Both the position numbers and the translations under genes were made by a program. A stretch of 12,871 nucleotides of DNA from Yinghuangia elevatio (GTDB lineage: Bacteria > Actinomycetota > Actinomycetes > Streptomycetales > Streptomycetaceae). The notes beneath the pieces are model-generated. The model did not search any database. It worked only from the letters and a program-made list of their open reading frames with translations, and had not been told where the DNA came from. This document shows positions 6,421 through 12,850 of the stretch, piece by piece. Within the stretch, counting starts at the first letter, position 1; each line of letters starts with the position of its first letter. The DNA lies in contig NZ_JBEZFP010000202.1 of NCBI RefSeq assembly GCF_040649515.1, forward strand, positions 1-12,871, given 5' to 3'.

Positions 6421-6434
6421 CTGCACTCGTGCAG
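6421..6434. promoter_or_regulatory. 14-bp palindrome before the alpha/beta hydrolase
   Basis: CTGCAC-TC-GTGCAG has perfect 6-bp arms with a 2-bp centre. It lies between the second RNHCP gene and the hydrolase start (6475). The loop is too short for a stable RNA hairpin, so a dimeric DNA-binding protein site is the more natural reading. No promoter hexamers are clear beside it. Confidence 0.35.
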
Positions 6435-6474
6435 CACTTCCGACCGCACATCTCGTACGAGGGGACCCCCGACG

Positions 6475-7254
6475 ATGGGCAAGACGATCTCGAAGGACGG
6501 CACGGTCATCGGGTACGACAGGACCGGCCGCGGCGACCCGGTGATCCTCATCGGCGGGGCGCTGTGCGACCGCCAGGTGCACAGCGGCCTCGCCGCGTTC
6601 CTCGCGCCGCACTTCACCGTGTTCAACTACGACCGGCGCGGGCGCGGCGAGAGCGGCGACGCGCCGCCCTACGCGGTGCGGCGGGAGATCGAGGACATCG
6701 CGGCGCTGATCGCCGAAGCGGGCGGCAGCGCCGCCTTGTACGGGATCTCCTCAGGCGGCGCGCTCGCCCTGGAGGCGACCGCGGCGGGCCTGCCGGTCAC
6801 GCGTGTTGCTGCGTACGAACCGCCGTACCTCACCGCCGCGGCGGACCTCGAGGCGAACACGCGGACCACCGATCCGGTGCCGGGCCTGATCCGCGAGGGC
6901 CGGGCGGAGGAGGCGCTCGAGCACTTCCTCCGCGCGACCGGCATGCCGCGCGAGGCGGTCGCGGAGATGCGGACGACCCCGGCGTGGCCCGCGCTGGTCG
7001 CCGTCGCGCCCACACTGGTCCAGGACTTCGCCGTCATGGGCGACGGCTCGGTGCCGGTCGAACGCTTCGCCGGGATCCGGGTGCCCGCGATGCTGCTGGA
7101 CGGCTCCGCGGGCATGGCGTTCATGCACGACGCCGCGCTCGCCGTCGCGGCGGCGATCGAGGGCGCCCGCAACGTGACCCTCGCGGACCAGACGCACGAG
7201 GTATCGGTCGACGCGCTGGGTCCGGTGCTCATCGAGTTCTTCGCGGAGCCGTAG
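6475..7254 (+). CDS. Alpha/beta-fold hydrolase
   Basis: This is a 259-residue single-domain alpha/beta hydrolase. After strand beta3 it has the YDRRGRGES turn (52-60). The nucleophile elbow is GISSGG (90-95), with Ser92 as nucleophile, and the catalytic His is likely His241 in QTHEV. The oxyanion backbone is near IGGAL (26-30). The acid is unclear: the usual Asp after strand beta6 is replaced by a DGSAG stretch, with Asp209 or Asp219 as candidates. Substrate is unknown. No signal peptide is seen, so it is probably cytosolic. ATG 6475 has GAGGGGA 9 nt upstream. An in-frame ATG at 6397, overlapping the RNHCP stop as ATGA, would add 26 residues without hydrolase character; I judge it less likely but cannot exclude it. 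It lies 33 nt before the flavoprotein gene and is probably co-transcribed. Confidence 0.88.
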   Translation: MGKTISKDGTVIGYDRTGRGDPVILIGGALCDRQVHSGLAAFLAPHFTVFNYDRRGRGESGDAPPYAVRREIEDIAALIAEAGGSAALYGISSGGALALEATAAGLPVTRVAAYEPPYLTAAADLEANTRTTDPVPGLIREGRAEEALEHFLRATGMPREAVAEMRTTPAWPALVAVAPTLVQDFAVMGDGSVPVERFAGIRVPAMLLDGSAGMAFMHDAALAVAAAIEGARNVTLADQTHEVSVDALGPVLIEFFAEP

Positions 7255-7287
7255 CATCGGGCGCAGGCCACGATCCGGGAGGCGCGC

Positions 7288-8832
7288 ATGGTCCGCTCAG
7301 GCGGCGACTTCGACGTCGTGGTGGTCGGCGGCGGACACAACGGCCTCGTCGCCGCCGCGTACCTCGCCCGGGCGGGGCGCTCGGTGGCCGTGCTGGAGCG
7401 CCGAGCCGAGACCGGCGGTGCGGCGGTGTCCGACAGGCCGTTCGACGGGATCGACGTGCGGCTGTCGCGGTACGCCTACCTGGTCAGCCTGTTCCCCCGG
7501 AAGATCGCCGACGACCTCGGACTGCCGCTGGTGCTGCGGCGGCGCCGGATCGGGTCGTACACGCCGCGCGGCGGCGACGGCCTGCTCGTCGACGCGGAGG
7601 ACCCGGAGCGTACGCGCGCCGCCCTCACGCGCGTCGCCGGTCGCCGGGACGCCGACGCGTGGGAGGCGTGGGGGCGGACCACGGCCCGCCTCGCCGCCCG
7701 GGTCTTCCCGACGCTGACGGAACCCCTGCGCCCGCCCGACGAGTTCCGTCGCATCGTGGACGACCCGCGGGTGTGGGAGGCGGTGTTCGCGACGCCGCTG
7801 TCCGACGCCGTGGAGGCCGCCTTCGAGGACGACACCGTTCGAGGGGTCGTGGCGACCGACGCCCTGATCGGCACGTTCGCCCCGATGGACGACCGGCTCA
7901 TGCGCCAGAACCGCTGCTTCCTCTACCACGTCATCGGCGGCGGCACGGGCGACTGGGACGTCCCCGTCGGCGGCATGGGAGCCGTGACACGCACCCTCGC
8001 CGAGGCCGCCCGCGGTGCCGGCGCCGACCTGCGCACGGGCACGGACGTCACCTCGGTCAGCCCGGACGGCGAGGTCACCTACGTCGCCGACGGCACCGAA
8101 CTGCGCGTCACCGGACGCCACATCGTCGCCGCGGTGGCACCGGACACGCTCGAACGCCTGCTGGGCGGCACTCCCGAAGGGCCCGCCCCGGAGGGCTCGC
8201 AGCTCAAGGTCAACATGGTGCTCGCCCGGCTGCCGAGGCTGCGCGATCCACACGTCGACCCGGCCGACGCCTTCGCTGGGACCTTCCACATCAACGAGGG
8301 CTACCGGCAGTTGGCCGCCGCCTATGCGGAGGCCGAGGCCGGCCGCATTCCGTCGCTGCCGCCTGCCGAGGTCTACTGCCACACCTTGACCGACCCGACG
8401 ATCCTCGGCCCGGCGGAACGCGCGGCGGGCGTGCACACATTGACACTGTTCGGCCTGCACATGCCCGCGCGTTTGTTCGCCGCCGACAACGACGGTGCCC
8501 GCGCGGCCGCGCTCAAGGCGACGCTCGCGTCCCTGGACAGCGTGCTCGCCGAGCCGATCGAGGACTGCCTGCTGCGCACCTCGGACGGGCGGCCGTGCGT
8601 CGAGGCGCGGACGCCCGTCGATCTGCAGGCCGAACTCGGTCTGCCCGCCGGACACATCTTCCACCGCGACCTCGCGTGGCTGTTCGCCGAGGACACGGAC
8701 CAGGCCGGGACCTGGGGGGTGGAGACCCGGTACGAGCGCATCGTCCTCGGGGGCGCCGGGGCCCGGCGCGGCGGCGGGGTCAGCGGCATCCCCGGCCACA
8801 ACGCCGCGATGGCCGTGCTGTCGCGCACCTGA
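7288..8832 (+). CDS. PYROXD2/phytoene-desaturase-like FAD oxidoreductase
   Basis: This 514-residue flavoprotein is close to the usual length for the PYROXD2-like NAD(P)/FAD amine-oxidase-fold family. The N-terminal dinucleotide-binding fold is VVGGGHNGLVAAAYLARAG (12-30) with Glu37 at the end of strand beta2 and GG (43-44). An internal GGMGAVT motif (228-234) and the C-terminal FAD segment GVSGIPGHNAAMAVL (497-511) complete the signature. Members are annotated as phytoene desaturases by homology, but most are not in carotenoid clusters and their substrates are unknown. No crt gene is nearby, so I do not assign carotenoid synthesis. ATG 7288 follows GGGAGG at 5 nt. The gene sits 33 nt downstream of the hydrolase. 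A 20-bp tandem duplication covers its stop codon. Confidence 0.92.
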   Translation: MVRSGGDFDVVVVGGGHNGLVAAAYLARAGRSVAVLERRAETGGAAVSDRPFDGIDVRLSRYAYLVSLFPRKIADDLGLPLVLRRRRIGSYTPRGGDGLLVDAEDPERTRAALTRVAGRRDADAWEAWGRTTARLAARVFPTLTEPLRPPDEFRRIVDDPRVWEAVFATPLSDAVEAAFEDDTVRGVVATDALIGTFAPMDDRLMRQNRCFLYHVIGGGTGDWDVPVGGMGAVTRTLAEAARGAGADLRTGTDVTSVSPDGEVTYVADGTELRVTGRHIVAAVAPDTLERLLGGTPEGPAPEGSQLKVNMVLARLPRLRDPHVDPADAFAGTFHINEGYRQLAAAYAEAEAGRIPSLPPAEVYCHTLTDPTILGPAERAAGVHTLTLFGLHMPARLFAADNDGARAAALKATLASLDSVLAEPIEDCLLRTSDGRPCVEARTPVDLQAELGLPAGHIFHRDLAWLFAEDTDQAGTWGVETRYERIVLGGAGARRGGGVSGIPGHNAAMAVLSRT

Positions 8833-8886
8833 CGCCCCTGGCCCTGACCTGACGCCCCTGGCCCTGAACGTCTGGTCCTGAACGTC
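8828..8886. repeat. 20-bp perfect tandem duplication at the flavoprotein stop
   Basis: CCTGACGCCCCTGGCCCTGA occurs at 8828-8847 and again, without a spacer, at 8848-8867. The first copy contains the TGA stop (8830-8832). A related shorter repeat, CCTGAACGTC, follows at 8863-8872 and 8877-8886. The unit is not a multiple of three, and it leaves the encoded protein unchanged because the stop is in the first copy. Confidence 0.9.
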
Positions 8887-9424
8887 CCCGTATTTGGCGC
8901 GGCCGCGTGTTTCCGGTCGAAAGCGCGGGGCAGCGGATCGGTGCACCGCGAACGACGGCTCGGAAGTGCATTTGCCCCGCGCCGGATTCGCGGTGGTCGC
9001 GGCGGCCACCGCGGTGGTCGAGGTGTCCGCCGCCGTGCGCGCCGGCCGGGTGACGTGTGGGCCCCCGGCCGGGCGCGGACCGGTCACGGGCCGGTCAGGG
9101 GAAGGGAGTCGGGTCTGGTCGCCGTGGGGGGCGGCCGGGCCCGGTTCCCCTTCGACCCGATCCTCCTTGCCGCCAGGTTCCCTTCGGCCGGGTTCCTCTT
9201 CGGCCGGGTTCCCCTTCCCCCGAGTTGCCCTTCCCCCCTGTTCCTCCACTCCGGGTCCCCCGCCCCCGGTGACCGTGCCCGATTCGCTGTCTTGTCGATT
9301 CGTGTATTTTCCCGGGCGTTTCGCGCCGCCTGGAGTGTGAGGGGTCTCCCGCTGTCGTCGTCTCATCGCGTTCCGCCATACTGCTGCGCGGAATTGACCC
9401 CCCGGCGAGATGAAGGACAGATCC
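8833..9424. other. 592-bp gap without a supported gene
   Basis: The gap between the flavoprotein and the next membrane protein holds repeats and hairpins rather than a gene. An 8-bp stem pairs 8989-8996 with 9006-9013, and GACCGG (9078-9083) pairs with CCGGTC (9091-9096). Either could end the upstream transcript. The unit GCGGTGGTCG occurs at 8990-8999 and 9011-9020. A degenerate tandem repeat fills 9143-9254. A plus-strand open frame of 148 codons crosses the region but has no ribosome site and no domain. CATACT (9377-9382) is a possible -10 for the next gene, without a good -35. Confidence 0.6.
9143..9254. repeat. Degenerate tandem repeat, unit about 16 bp, seven copies
   Basis: Successive units begin at 9143, 9159, 9176, 9191, 9207, 9223 and 9239 and are 15-17 bp long. 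The clearest are GGTTCCCTTCGGCCG (9176-9190), GGTTCCTCTTCGGCCG (9191-9206), GGTTCCCCTTCCCCCG (9207-9222) and AGTTGCCCTTCCCCCC (9223-9238). The outer units are more decayed. The plus strand is pyrimidine-rich throughout. The varying unit length argues against a coding repeat. Confidence 0.75.
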
Positions 9425-10714
9425 TTGACGCACGTTCCACCGCCGTGGCCGCCTGCTCAGCCTCCCGGGGCGACGGGCCAATTCCCCTTCCAGCCGGGCG
9501 CGTACGCGCCGCACCCCGCGCCGCACCCGTCCGCGCCCTCGTCGGCACCGCCGCCCGGTCCCGGAGCCGGCGGACCGCAGGGTCGGCCGCCCCGGACCGT
9601 CGGCACCGTCGCCGGCAAGGTGCTCGCGTACCTGATCAACCCCAAGGGCGCGGCCCAGCGTGCGCTGAAGCCGCAGAACCGGCTGGCCCCGCCCGACCCG
9701 CGCATCGACCAGCTGGGCCTGATCCGCACGCTGATCGGGATGGCGGTCGTCGTGTGGGTCGCGGTGAAGTACGACAGCGTCGAGGGCGACAAGGTCTTCA
9801 GTGAGGCGATCCTGCACGTCACGATCTCCGTCGTGGTGGCGATGGTCGCCGTTCCGCTCTGTGCGCTGGCCTTCGTACTGCTCTCGCACGACAACGTCCG
9901 CCGGGAGACGCGCCGGGCGATGCGCTATCCGATGACCTCGATGGCCTGGTTCCTCGGGGCGGGCGGCATCCTCGCGGCGGTGGCCGCGAGCGGACTCGTC
10001 GAGGCCAAGCCGGACCACCCCGCCATGTGGGTTCTCCTGCTGCTGGGCCTGGCCGGCTTCATCTGGACCGGCTTCTTCGCGATCTTCGCCTTCTTCCTGG
10101 TCCCGCGGCACCTCTTCGCGGCGGCGGACGGGCACCTGCTGATGCCCAGCCTGCTCGCGCCGACGCTGTCCTGGGCGGTCGCCGCCGTCGACTTCGCGTC
10201 TCCCGGCAACAACCGGGTGCCCGCGGTGGTCGCCATCGTCGTGACGCTCGGCGGGCCGGTCACCATCACCGCTCTGTCGGTGTGGGAGGCCAAGCGGGTC
10301 CGCGAGCTGTACGGGGTGACCTTCCGCGGCGGGCCGTGGCCCGCCCGCGTACCGGCGCACGCGGTGCAGGCGGCCCAGCTGAGGGCCCAGCGCCAGGCGT
10401 CCCGGGCCGCGGTGGTGACCGGATTCGCGAGCGGCGGTCTCCTCGGCTGGCTCCCGCGGCAGGTGGCCCGTGCGGCGTCCGGGTCATGGGCGGGGCCGAC
10501 CGGCGGCAGCGGCGGCGGCGGCATGGCCGGATACCAGCCCGGCTACGTCGGGGTGCGCCCGTTCCCGCATGTGGCCCACGTGGTCGGGGTGCTCTTCACC
10601 TGCGGGTTCTGGAGCCTGGGTTACCTGACCTCGTACCTGCGCTGGAAGCGGCGCAACGCCGCGGCCCTTCGCAACTACGGCGGTGCCCCCGGCGGCGGGC
10701 CCGGCTGGTACTGA
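9425..10714 (+). CDS. Multi-spanning membrane protein with Pro-rich N-terminus
   Basis: I do not recognise a named family. TTG 9425 gives 429 residues and has AAGGA 7 nt upstream. The in-frame ATG at 9410, five codons earlier, has no good ribosome site but remains possible. Counting from 9410, residues 8-62 are Pro/Gly/Ala-rich and probably cytosolic. Hydrophobic segments lie near 104-119, 134-158, 178-197, 206-231, 243-262 and 270-290. A basic, Ala/Gln-rich and then Gly-rich stretch (about 295-382) follows, with a last helix at 388-411 and the positively charged tail RWKRRN. The last helix, with HVAHVVGVLFTCGFWSLGY, resembles the short membrane module found at the ends of many actinomycete envelope proteins. 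It is convergent with the next gene across 28 bp. Function is unknown. Confidence 0.8.
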   Translation: MTHVPPPWPPAQPPGATGQFPFQPGAYAPHPAPHPSAPSSAPPPGPGAGGPQGRPPRTVGTVAGKVLAYLINPKGAAQRALKPQNRLAPPDPRIDQLGLIRTLIGMAVVVWVAVKYDSVEGDKVFSEAILHVTISVVVAMVAVPLCALAFVLLSHDNVRRETRRAMRYPMTSMAWFLGAGGILAAVAASGLVEAKPDHPAMWVLLLLGLAGFIWTGFFAIFAFFLVPRHLFAAADGHLLMPSLLAPTLSWAVAAVDFASPGNNRVPAVVAIVVTLGGPVTITALSVWEAKRVRELYGVTFRGGPWPARVPAHAVQAAQLRAQRQASRAAVVTGFASGGLLGWLPRQVARAASGSWAGPTGGSGGGGMAGYQPGYVGVRPFPHVAHVVGVLFTCGFWSLGYLTSYLRWKRRNAAALRNYGGAPGGGPGWY

Positions 10715-10746
10715 CGGGCCGCTCCGGTGCCCGGGCCGGGCGTCAG
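10711..10746. terminator. Bidirectional terminator candidate between convergent genes
   Basis: CTGACG (10711-10716) and CGTCAG (10741-10746) are perfect inverted arms that include the TGA stop codons of both convergent genes. The 24-bp interior is nearly all G and C and can pair further in several ways, for example CGGGC (10715-10719) with GCCCG (10729-10733). The symmetry means the same stem would form in either transcript. There is no U-tract on either side. Confidence 0.5.
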
Positions 10747-11114
10747 AGTCCCAGCCCGACCCAGAAGCGTGCGAGCTGGTCGAAGACCAGCACGGCGACG
10801 GCGCCGGACGCGCACACCACCGTGGTGACGAGTCCGGCCGCGCCCCAGGCGCGGTCGGCTCGCGCGGACGTCTCGTCGCGGGCGGCCGGCAGAAACAGCG
10901 ACAACCCCAGCGCGCCGCCCAGGACCGCGGCGACGATCCCGAGGCCGAACCAGACCACCGACCCGCCCTCGCCGCCGGGCACGCCCTCCCACAGCATGGC
11001 CATGCCGCCGAGCCCGAGGCCCCAGGCGAGGAGCAGGGTGAGCGCGCGGACCGGGAGCGCGACGAGGGCGGGGGAGGACAACCACGTCAGGCTTCGGCGC
11101 ATCGCCTCGGTCAC
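10743..11114 (-). CDS. Small membrane protein, three predicted helices
   Basis: This is a 123-residue protein of no recognised family. GTG 11114 has GGAGG 4 nt upstream. A longer frame to 11243 would run through a 13-bp tandem repeat and has no such site. Three strongly hydrophobic segments are visible: VALPVRALTLLLAWGLGLGG, then VVWFGLGIVAAVLGGALGLS, then GAAGLVTTVVCASGAVAVLV. A charged loop RDETSARADR lies between the last two. There is no signal peptide. It is convergent with the larger membrane protein and divergent from the wall hydrolase. The leader between its start and 11219 is a tandem repeat. Function is unknown. Confidence 0.7.
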   Translation of the reverse strand: MTEAMRRSLTWLSSPALVALPVRALTLLLAWGLGLGGMAMLWEGVPGGEGGSVVWFGLGIVAAVLGGALGLSLFLPAARDETSARADRAWGAAGLVTTVVCASGAVAVLVFDQLARFWVGLGL

Positions 11115-11128
11115 CGGGCCTCCAAGGT

Positions 11129-11219
11129 GTCTGGCAAGAGCGGCTGCCAAGGGCGTCTGGCAGGAGCGTCCGGCAGCAGCGTCTGGCAGCAGCGTCTGTC
11201 GAGAATGTCTATTTGGAGC
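11129..11219. repeat. 13-bp tandem repeat, five clear and two decayed units
   Basis: Seven contiguous 13-bp units run 11129-11141, 11142-11154, 11155-11167, 11168-11180, 11181-11193, 11194-11206 and 11207-11219. The best unit is GTCTGGCAGCAGC (11181-11193); its left neighbours are GTCCGGCAGCAGC and GTCTGGCAGGAGC. Units 2, 6 and 7 are diverged but keep the register. The array lies 15 bp upstream of the small membrane protein start. As 13 is not a multiple of three, it is not a coding repeat. Confidence 0.85.
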
Positions 11220-11583
11220 TGAGTCGTCATGATTTGACGGCACTCCTTTCGACGCTAGAGCCGACTTCGGCGAGTGGCAGCCCGGCGCATCCGAAGGAGT
11301 GACAAACCCTTCTGTTGCCCAAATATGGACAACACGGAACGTATGGTGATTTGCCTTCCCGGGCTGTCAAGACGATTTCGAAACTTTTTGGGTAAGCGGA
11401 CCGTCACGCTCACTCTGCGACATATCCGCATGTCATCCCGGCAGGCAGGAATGGCCGTCATGCGGCTTCACGGACTTGACGCGGCCTTTATCCGGCTGGA
11501 AACGCACCTCGCGAGTTGTGGTCGCACGAACGTTCTGTCTAGCGTCACCCCCGGTTTCGCCGCCCAGGCGTGGCCCGCCGACC
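11220..11583. other. Less GC-rich upstream region of the wall hydrolase
   Basis: This stretch is clearly less GC-rich than its surroundings and probably holds promoters for the divergent membrane protein and hydrolase genes. Candidates on the plus strand are TTGACG (11234-11239) with TAGAGC 16 nt later, and GTGACA (11299-11304) with A/T-rich AATATG at 11322-11327. On the minus strand TTGACA (11365-11370) is perfect but its -10 is poor. An 8-bp palindrome TTTCGAAA lies at 11376-11383. A short frame from ATG 11460, with AGGA 9 nt upstream, starts MRLHGLDAAFIRLET and is discussed as a finding. No complete gene is supported. Confidence 0.5.
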
Positions 11584-11757
11584 GGAACGCCGAATCCCGT
11601 CCCCGGTCCCGGCGATGATGCACGACATCCGGACGGGAGCGGGGGAACCAGGTGGTACGCCGTACCCGGACATCCGGGTCCGGCTCGGGGTGAAGCCGCG
11701 CAGCGCGCGGCCGGGCCGCTCCGGTCCGAATCCGACAGCTCACCTCGCAGGCGGCAG
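11584..11757 (+). ncRNA. c-di-AMP riboswitch (ydaO/yuaA class)
   Basis: The stretch before the wall hydrolase has the conserved blocks of this riboswitch class in order: CGCCGAATCC (11588-11597), GGGAGCGGGGGAACCA (11635-11650), GGGGTGAAGCC (11687-11697), and CCGAATCCGACAGCTCACCT (11726-11745) followed by CGCAGGCG (11746-11753). CGCC (11588-11591) can pair with GGCG (11750-11753) to close the aptamer. In actinomycetes this class is known upstream of cell-wall hydrolases and resuscitation factors, where c-di-AMP binding usually turns expression off. The aptamer ends close to the ribosome site GAGAGGA, so control could be at transcription or by access to that site. A separate terminator stem is not obvious. 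Confidence 0.9.
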
Positions 11758-11772
11758 GAGAGGAACGACTTC

Positions 11773-12768
11773 ATGCTGTCTGCCCACAGCGTTCGCTGCC
11801 TGGTGGCCGCCGCCGGTATAGCCGGCCTCGGGGCCACGCTCACCGCGACCGCCGCCCACGCCGCGCCCGCCGCCCCCGCCTTCCCGCAGAACGCCCCGGT
11901 CTCGGCGCCGGACGACGCGGCCGCCCCCACGCCGGACATCACCGTCACCCCCGCACCCGCCGCCGCCCCGGCCGCGCCCGCCGCCCCGCTCGCCACGTAC
12001 ACCGTGGTCGCCGGCGACACCCTCTCGGAGATCGCCCAGGCGAAGGACATCCCGGGCAACTGGCAGGCGCTGTACGACATCAACCGGGACCAGCTGCCCC
12101 GCGGCGCCGACTGGATCGACATCGGCCAGGTCCTCAAGCTCGCGGGTGTCACGCAGGACGCCGCGCCGCAAAAGCCGGCCGCCGCGCCGAGCGCCCCGAG
12201 CACGTCGACCACCGAGAAGACGTCCACCAGGACCGCCCCGAAGCCCTCGACGAACACCAAGCCGCAGAGCTCGTCGTCGAAGCTCACCGTCGATGCCCCC
12301 GCGAAGGCCCCGACCCGGTCCACGAACCAGGACACCTCGGGCACCACCGCCAAGACCACGACCACGCCCAAGACGACGACGCAGCAATCGACGGGCAGCA
12401 CCGTCACCGCACCGTCGTCCGGCAAGGCCGCCACCGCCATCGCGTTCGCGAAGGCGCAGCTCGGCAAGCCGTACGTCTACGGCGCCGCGGGCCCGGACGC
12501 GTACGACTGCTCCGGCCTGGTCCAGGCCGCGTGGAAGGCGGCCGGCGTGTCGCTGCCGCGCGTCACCAACGCGCAGTTCGCAGCCGGCAACAAGGTCTCG
12601 GTCTCCAACCTGCAGCCCGGTGACCTGGTCTTCTACTACTCGGGCATCAGCCACGTCGGCATGTACCTGGGCGACGGCAAGATCATCCACGCGCCGAACT
12701 CGCGCAGCGTCGTCAAGATCGTCGACGTCGACTCGATGCCGATCGCCGGAGCCACGCGCCCCGCGTAA
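11773..12768 (+). CDS. Secreted LysM and NlpC/P60 peptidoglycan hydrolase
   Basis: This 331-residue exported protein probably cuts peptide stems of peptidoglycan, between D-Glu and the diamino acid, as NlpC/P60 enzymes do. Residues 1-30 are a signal peptide with an AHA cleavage site. An Ala/Pro-rich stretch follows. A LysM domain at about 76-123 (YTVVAGDTLSEIA to DIGQVLKL) would bind glycan. A Thr/Ser/Lys-rich linker of about 95 residues spans the wall. The catalytic domain (about 217-331) has the Cys in YDCSGLV (Cys246), His294 in SHVGMYLGDG and His306 in IIHAPN, a complete triad. ATG 11773 has GAGAGGA 7 nt upstream. A longer in-frame ORF from 11476 runs through the riboswitch and is rejected. 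Expression is likely under c-di-AMP control, which links wall remodelling to growth or spore germination. Confidence 0.95.
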   Translation: MLSAHSVRCLVAAAGIAGLGATLTATAAHAAPAAPAFPQNAPVSAPDDAAAPTPDITVTPAPAAAPAAPAAPLATYTVVAGDTLSEIAQAKDIPGNWQALYDINRDQLPRGADWIDIGQVLKLAGVTQDAAPQKPAAAPSAPSTSTTEKTSTRTAPKPSTNTKPQSSSSKLTVDAPAKAPTRSTNQDTSGTTAKTTTTPKTTTQQSTGSTVTAPSSGKAATAIAFAKAQLGKPYVYGAAGPDAYDCSGLVQAAWKAAGVSLPRVTNAQFAAGNKVSVSNLQPGDLVFYYSGISHVGMYLGDGKIIHAPNSRSVVKIVDVDSMPIAGATRPA

Positions 12769-12790
12769 CCCCGCCCCCTCGGTGGCACAC

Positions 12791-12809
12791 CCGGCGGCCC
12801 GACCGCCGG
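12791..12809. terminator. Terminator hairpin after the wall hydrolase
   Basis: CCGGCGG (12791-12797) and CCGCCGG (12803-12809) are perfect 7-bp arms around the loop CCCGA, 22 bp after the hydrolase stop. A U-tract is missing, as is common in high-GC actinomycetes. Confidence 0.65.
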
Positions 12810-12832
12810 AGACACAACCCCCGACCGGCCCC

Positions 12833-12850
12833 GGGGGGGGGGGGGGGGGG
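12833..12850 (+). repeat. Homopolymer of 18 G
   Basis: An uninterrupted run of 18 G follows CCCC at 12829-12832. Such a run is prone to slippage in replication and to length errors in sequencing. It lies between the wall hydrolase terminator and whatever follows to the right of the window. The last 21 bases are too short to assign. Confidence 0.9.

Noticed and set aside
5234..6626. 405- and 356-codon minus-strand frames opposite the RNHCP genes
   Set aside because: The plus-strand RNHCP frames have conserved cysteine motifs, ribosome sites and coupled spacing; the opposite frames have none.
7288..8832. Carotenoid phytoene desaturase
   Set aside because: The motifs fit the broader PYROXD2-like group and no other carotenoid gene is in the window.
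9143..9254. 16-bp units as a CRISPR array
   Set aside because: Units are contiguous without spacers and vary in sequence and length, and no cas gene is present.
8894..9340. 148-codon plus-strand frame in the repeat-rich gap
   Set aside because: It has no ribosome site or recognisable domain, and its C-terminal half is the translation of the 16-bp DNA repeat.
6429..9366. 807-codon plus-strand and 689-codon minus-strand frames over the hydrolase and flavoprotein
   Set aside because: They are shifted or antisense shadows of two genes with clear nucleophile-elbow and FAD motifs.
9095..10360. 421-codon minus-strand frame opposite the large membrane protein
   Set aside because: The plus-strand frame has hydrophobic helices and positive-inside charge; the antisense product is Arg/Gly/Asp-rich without features.
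11274..11618. 114-codon plus-strand frame in the hydrolase leader as a complete gene
   Set aside because: It runs into the riboswitch and has no intact domain; only the short WS/DGAT-like stretch from 11460 was kept as a finding.
11433..12690. 344- and 316-codon minus-strand frames opposite the wall hydrolase
   Set aside because: They overlap the riboswitch and the NlpC/P60 gene; Val/Gly-rich runs are the antisense of the Ala/Thr/Pro linker.
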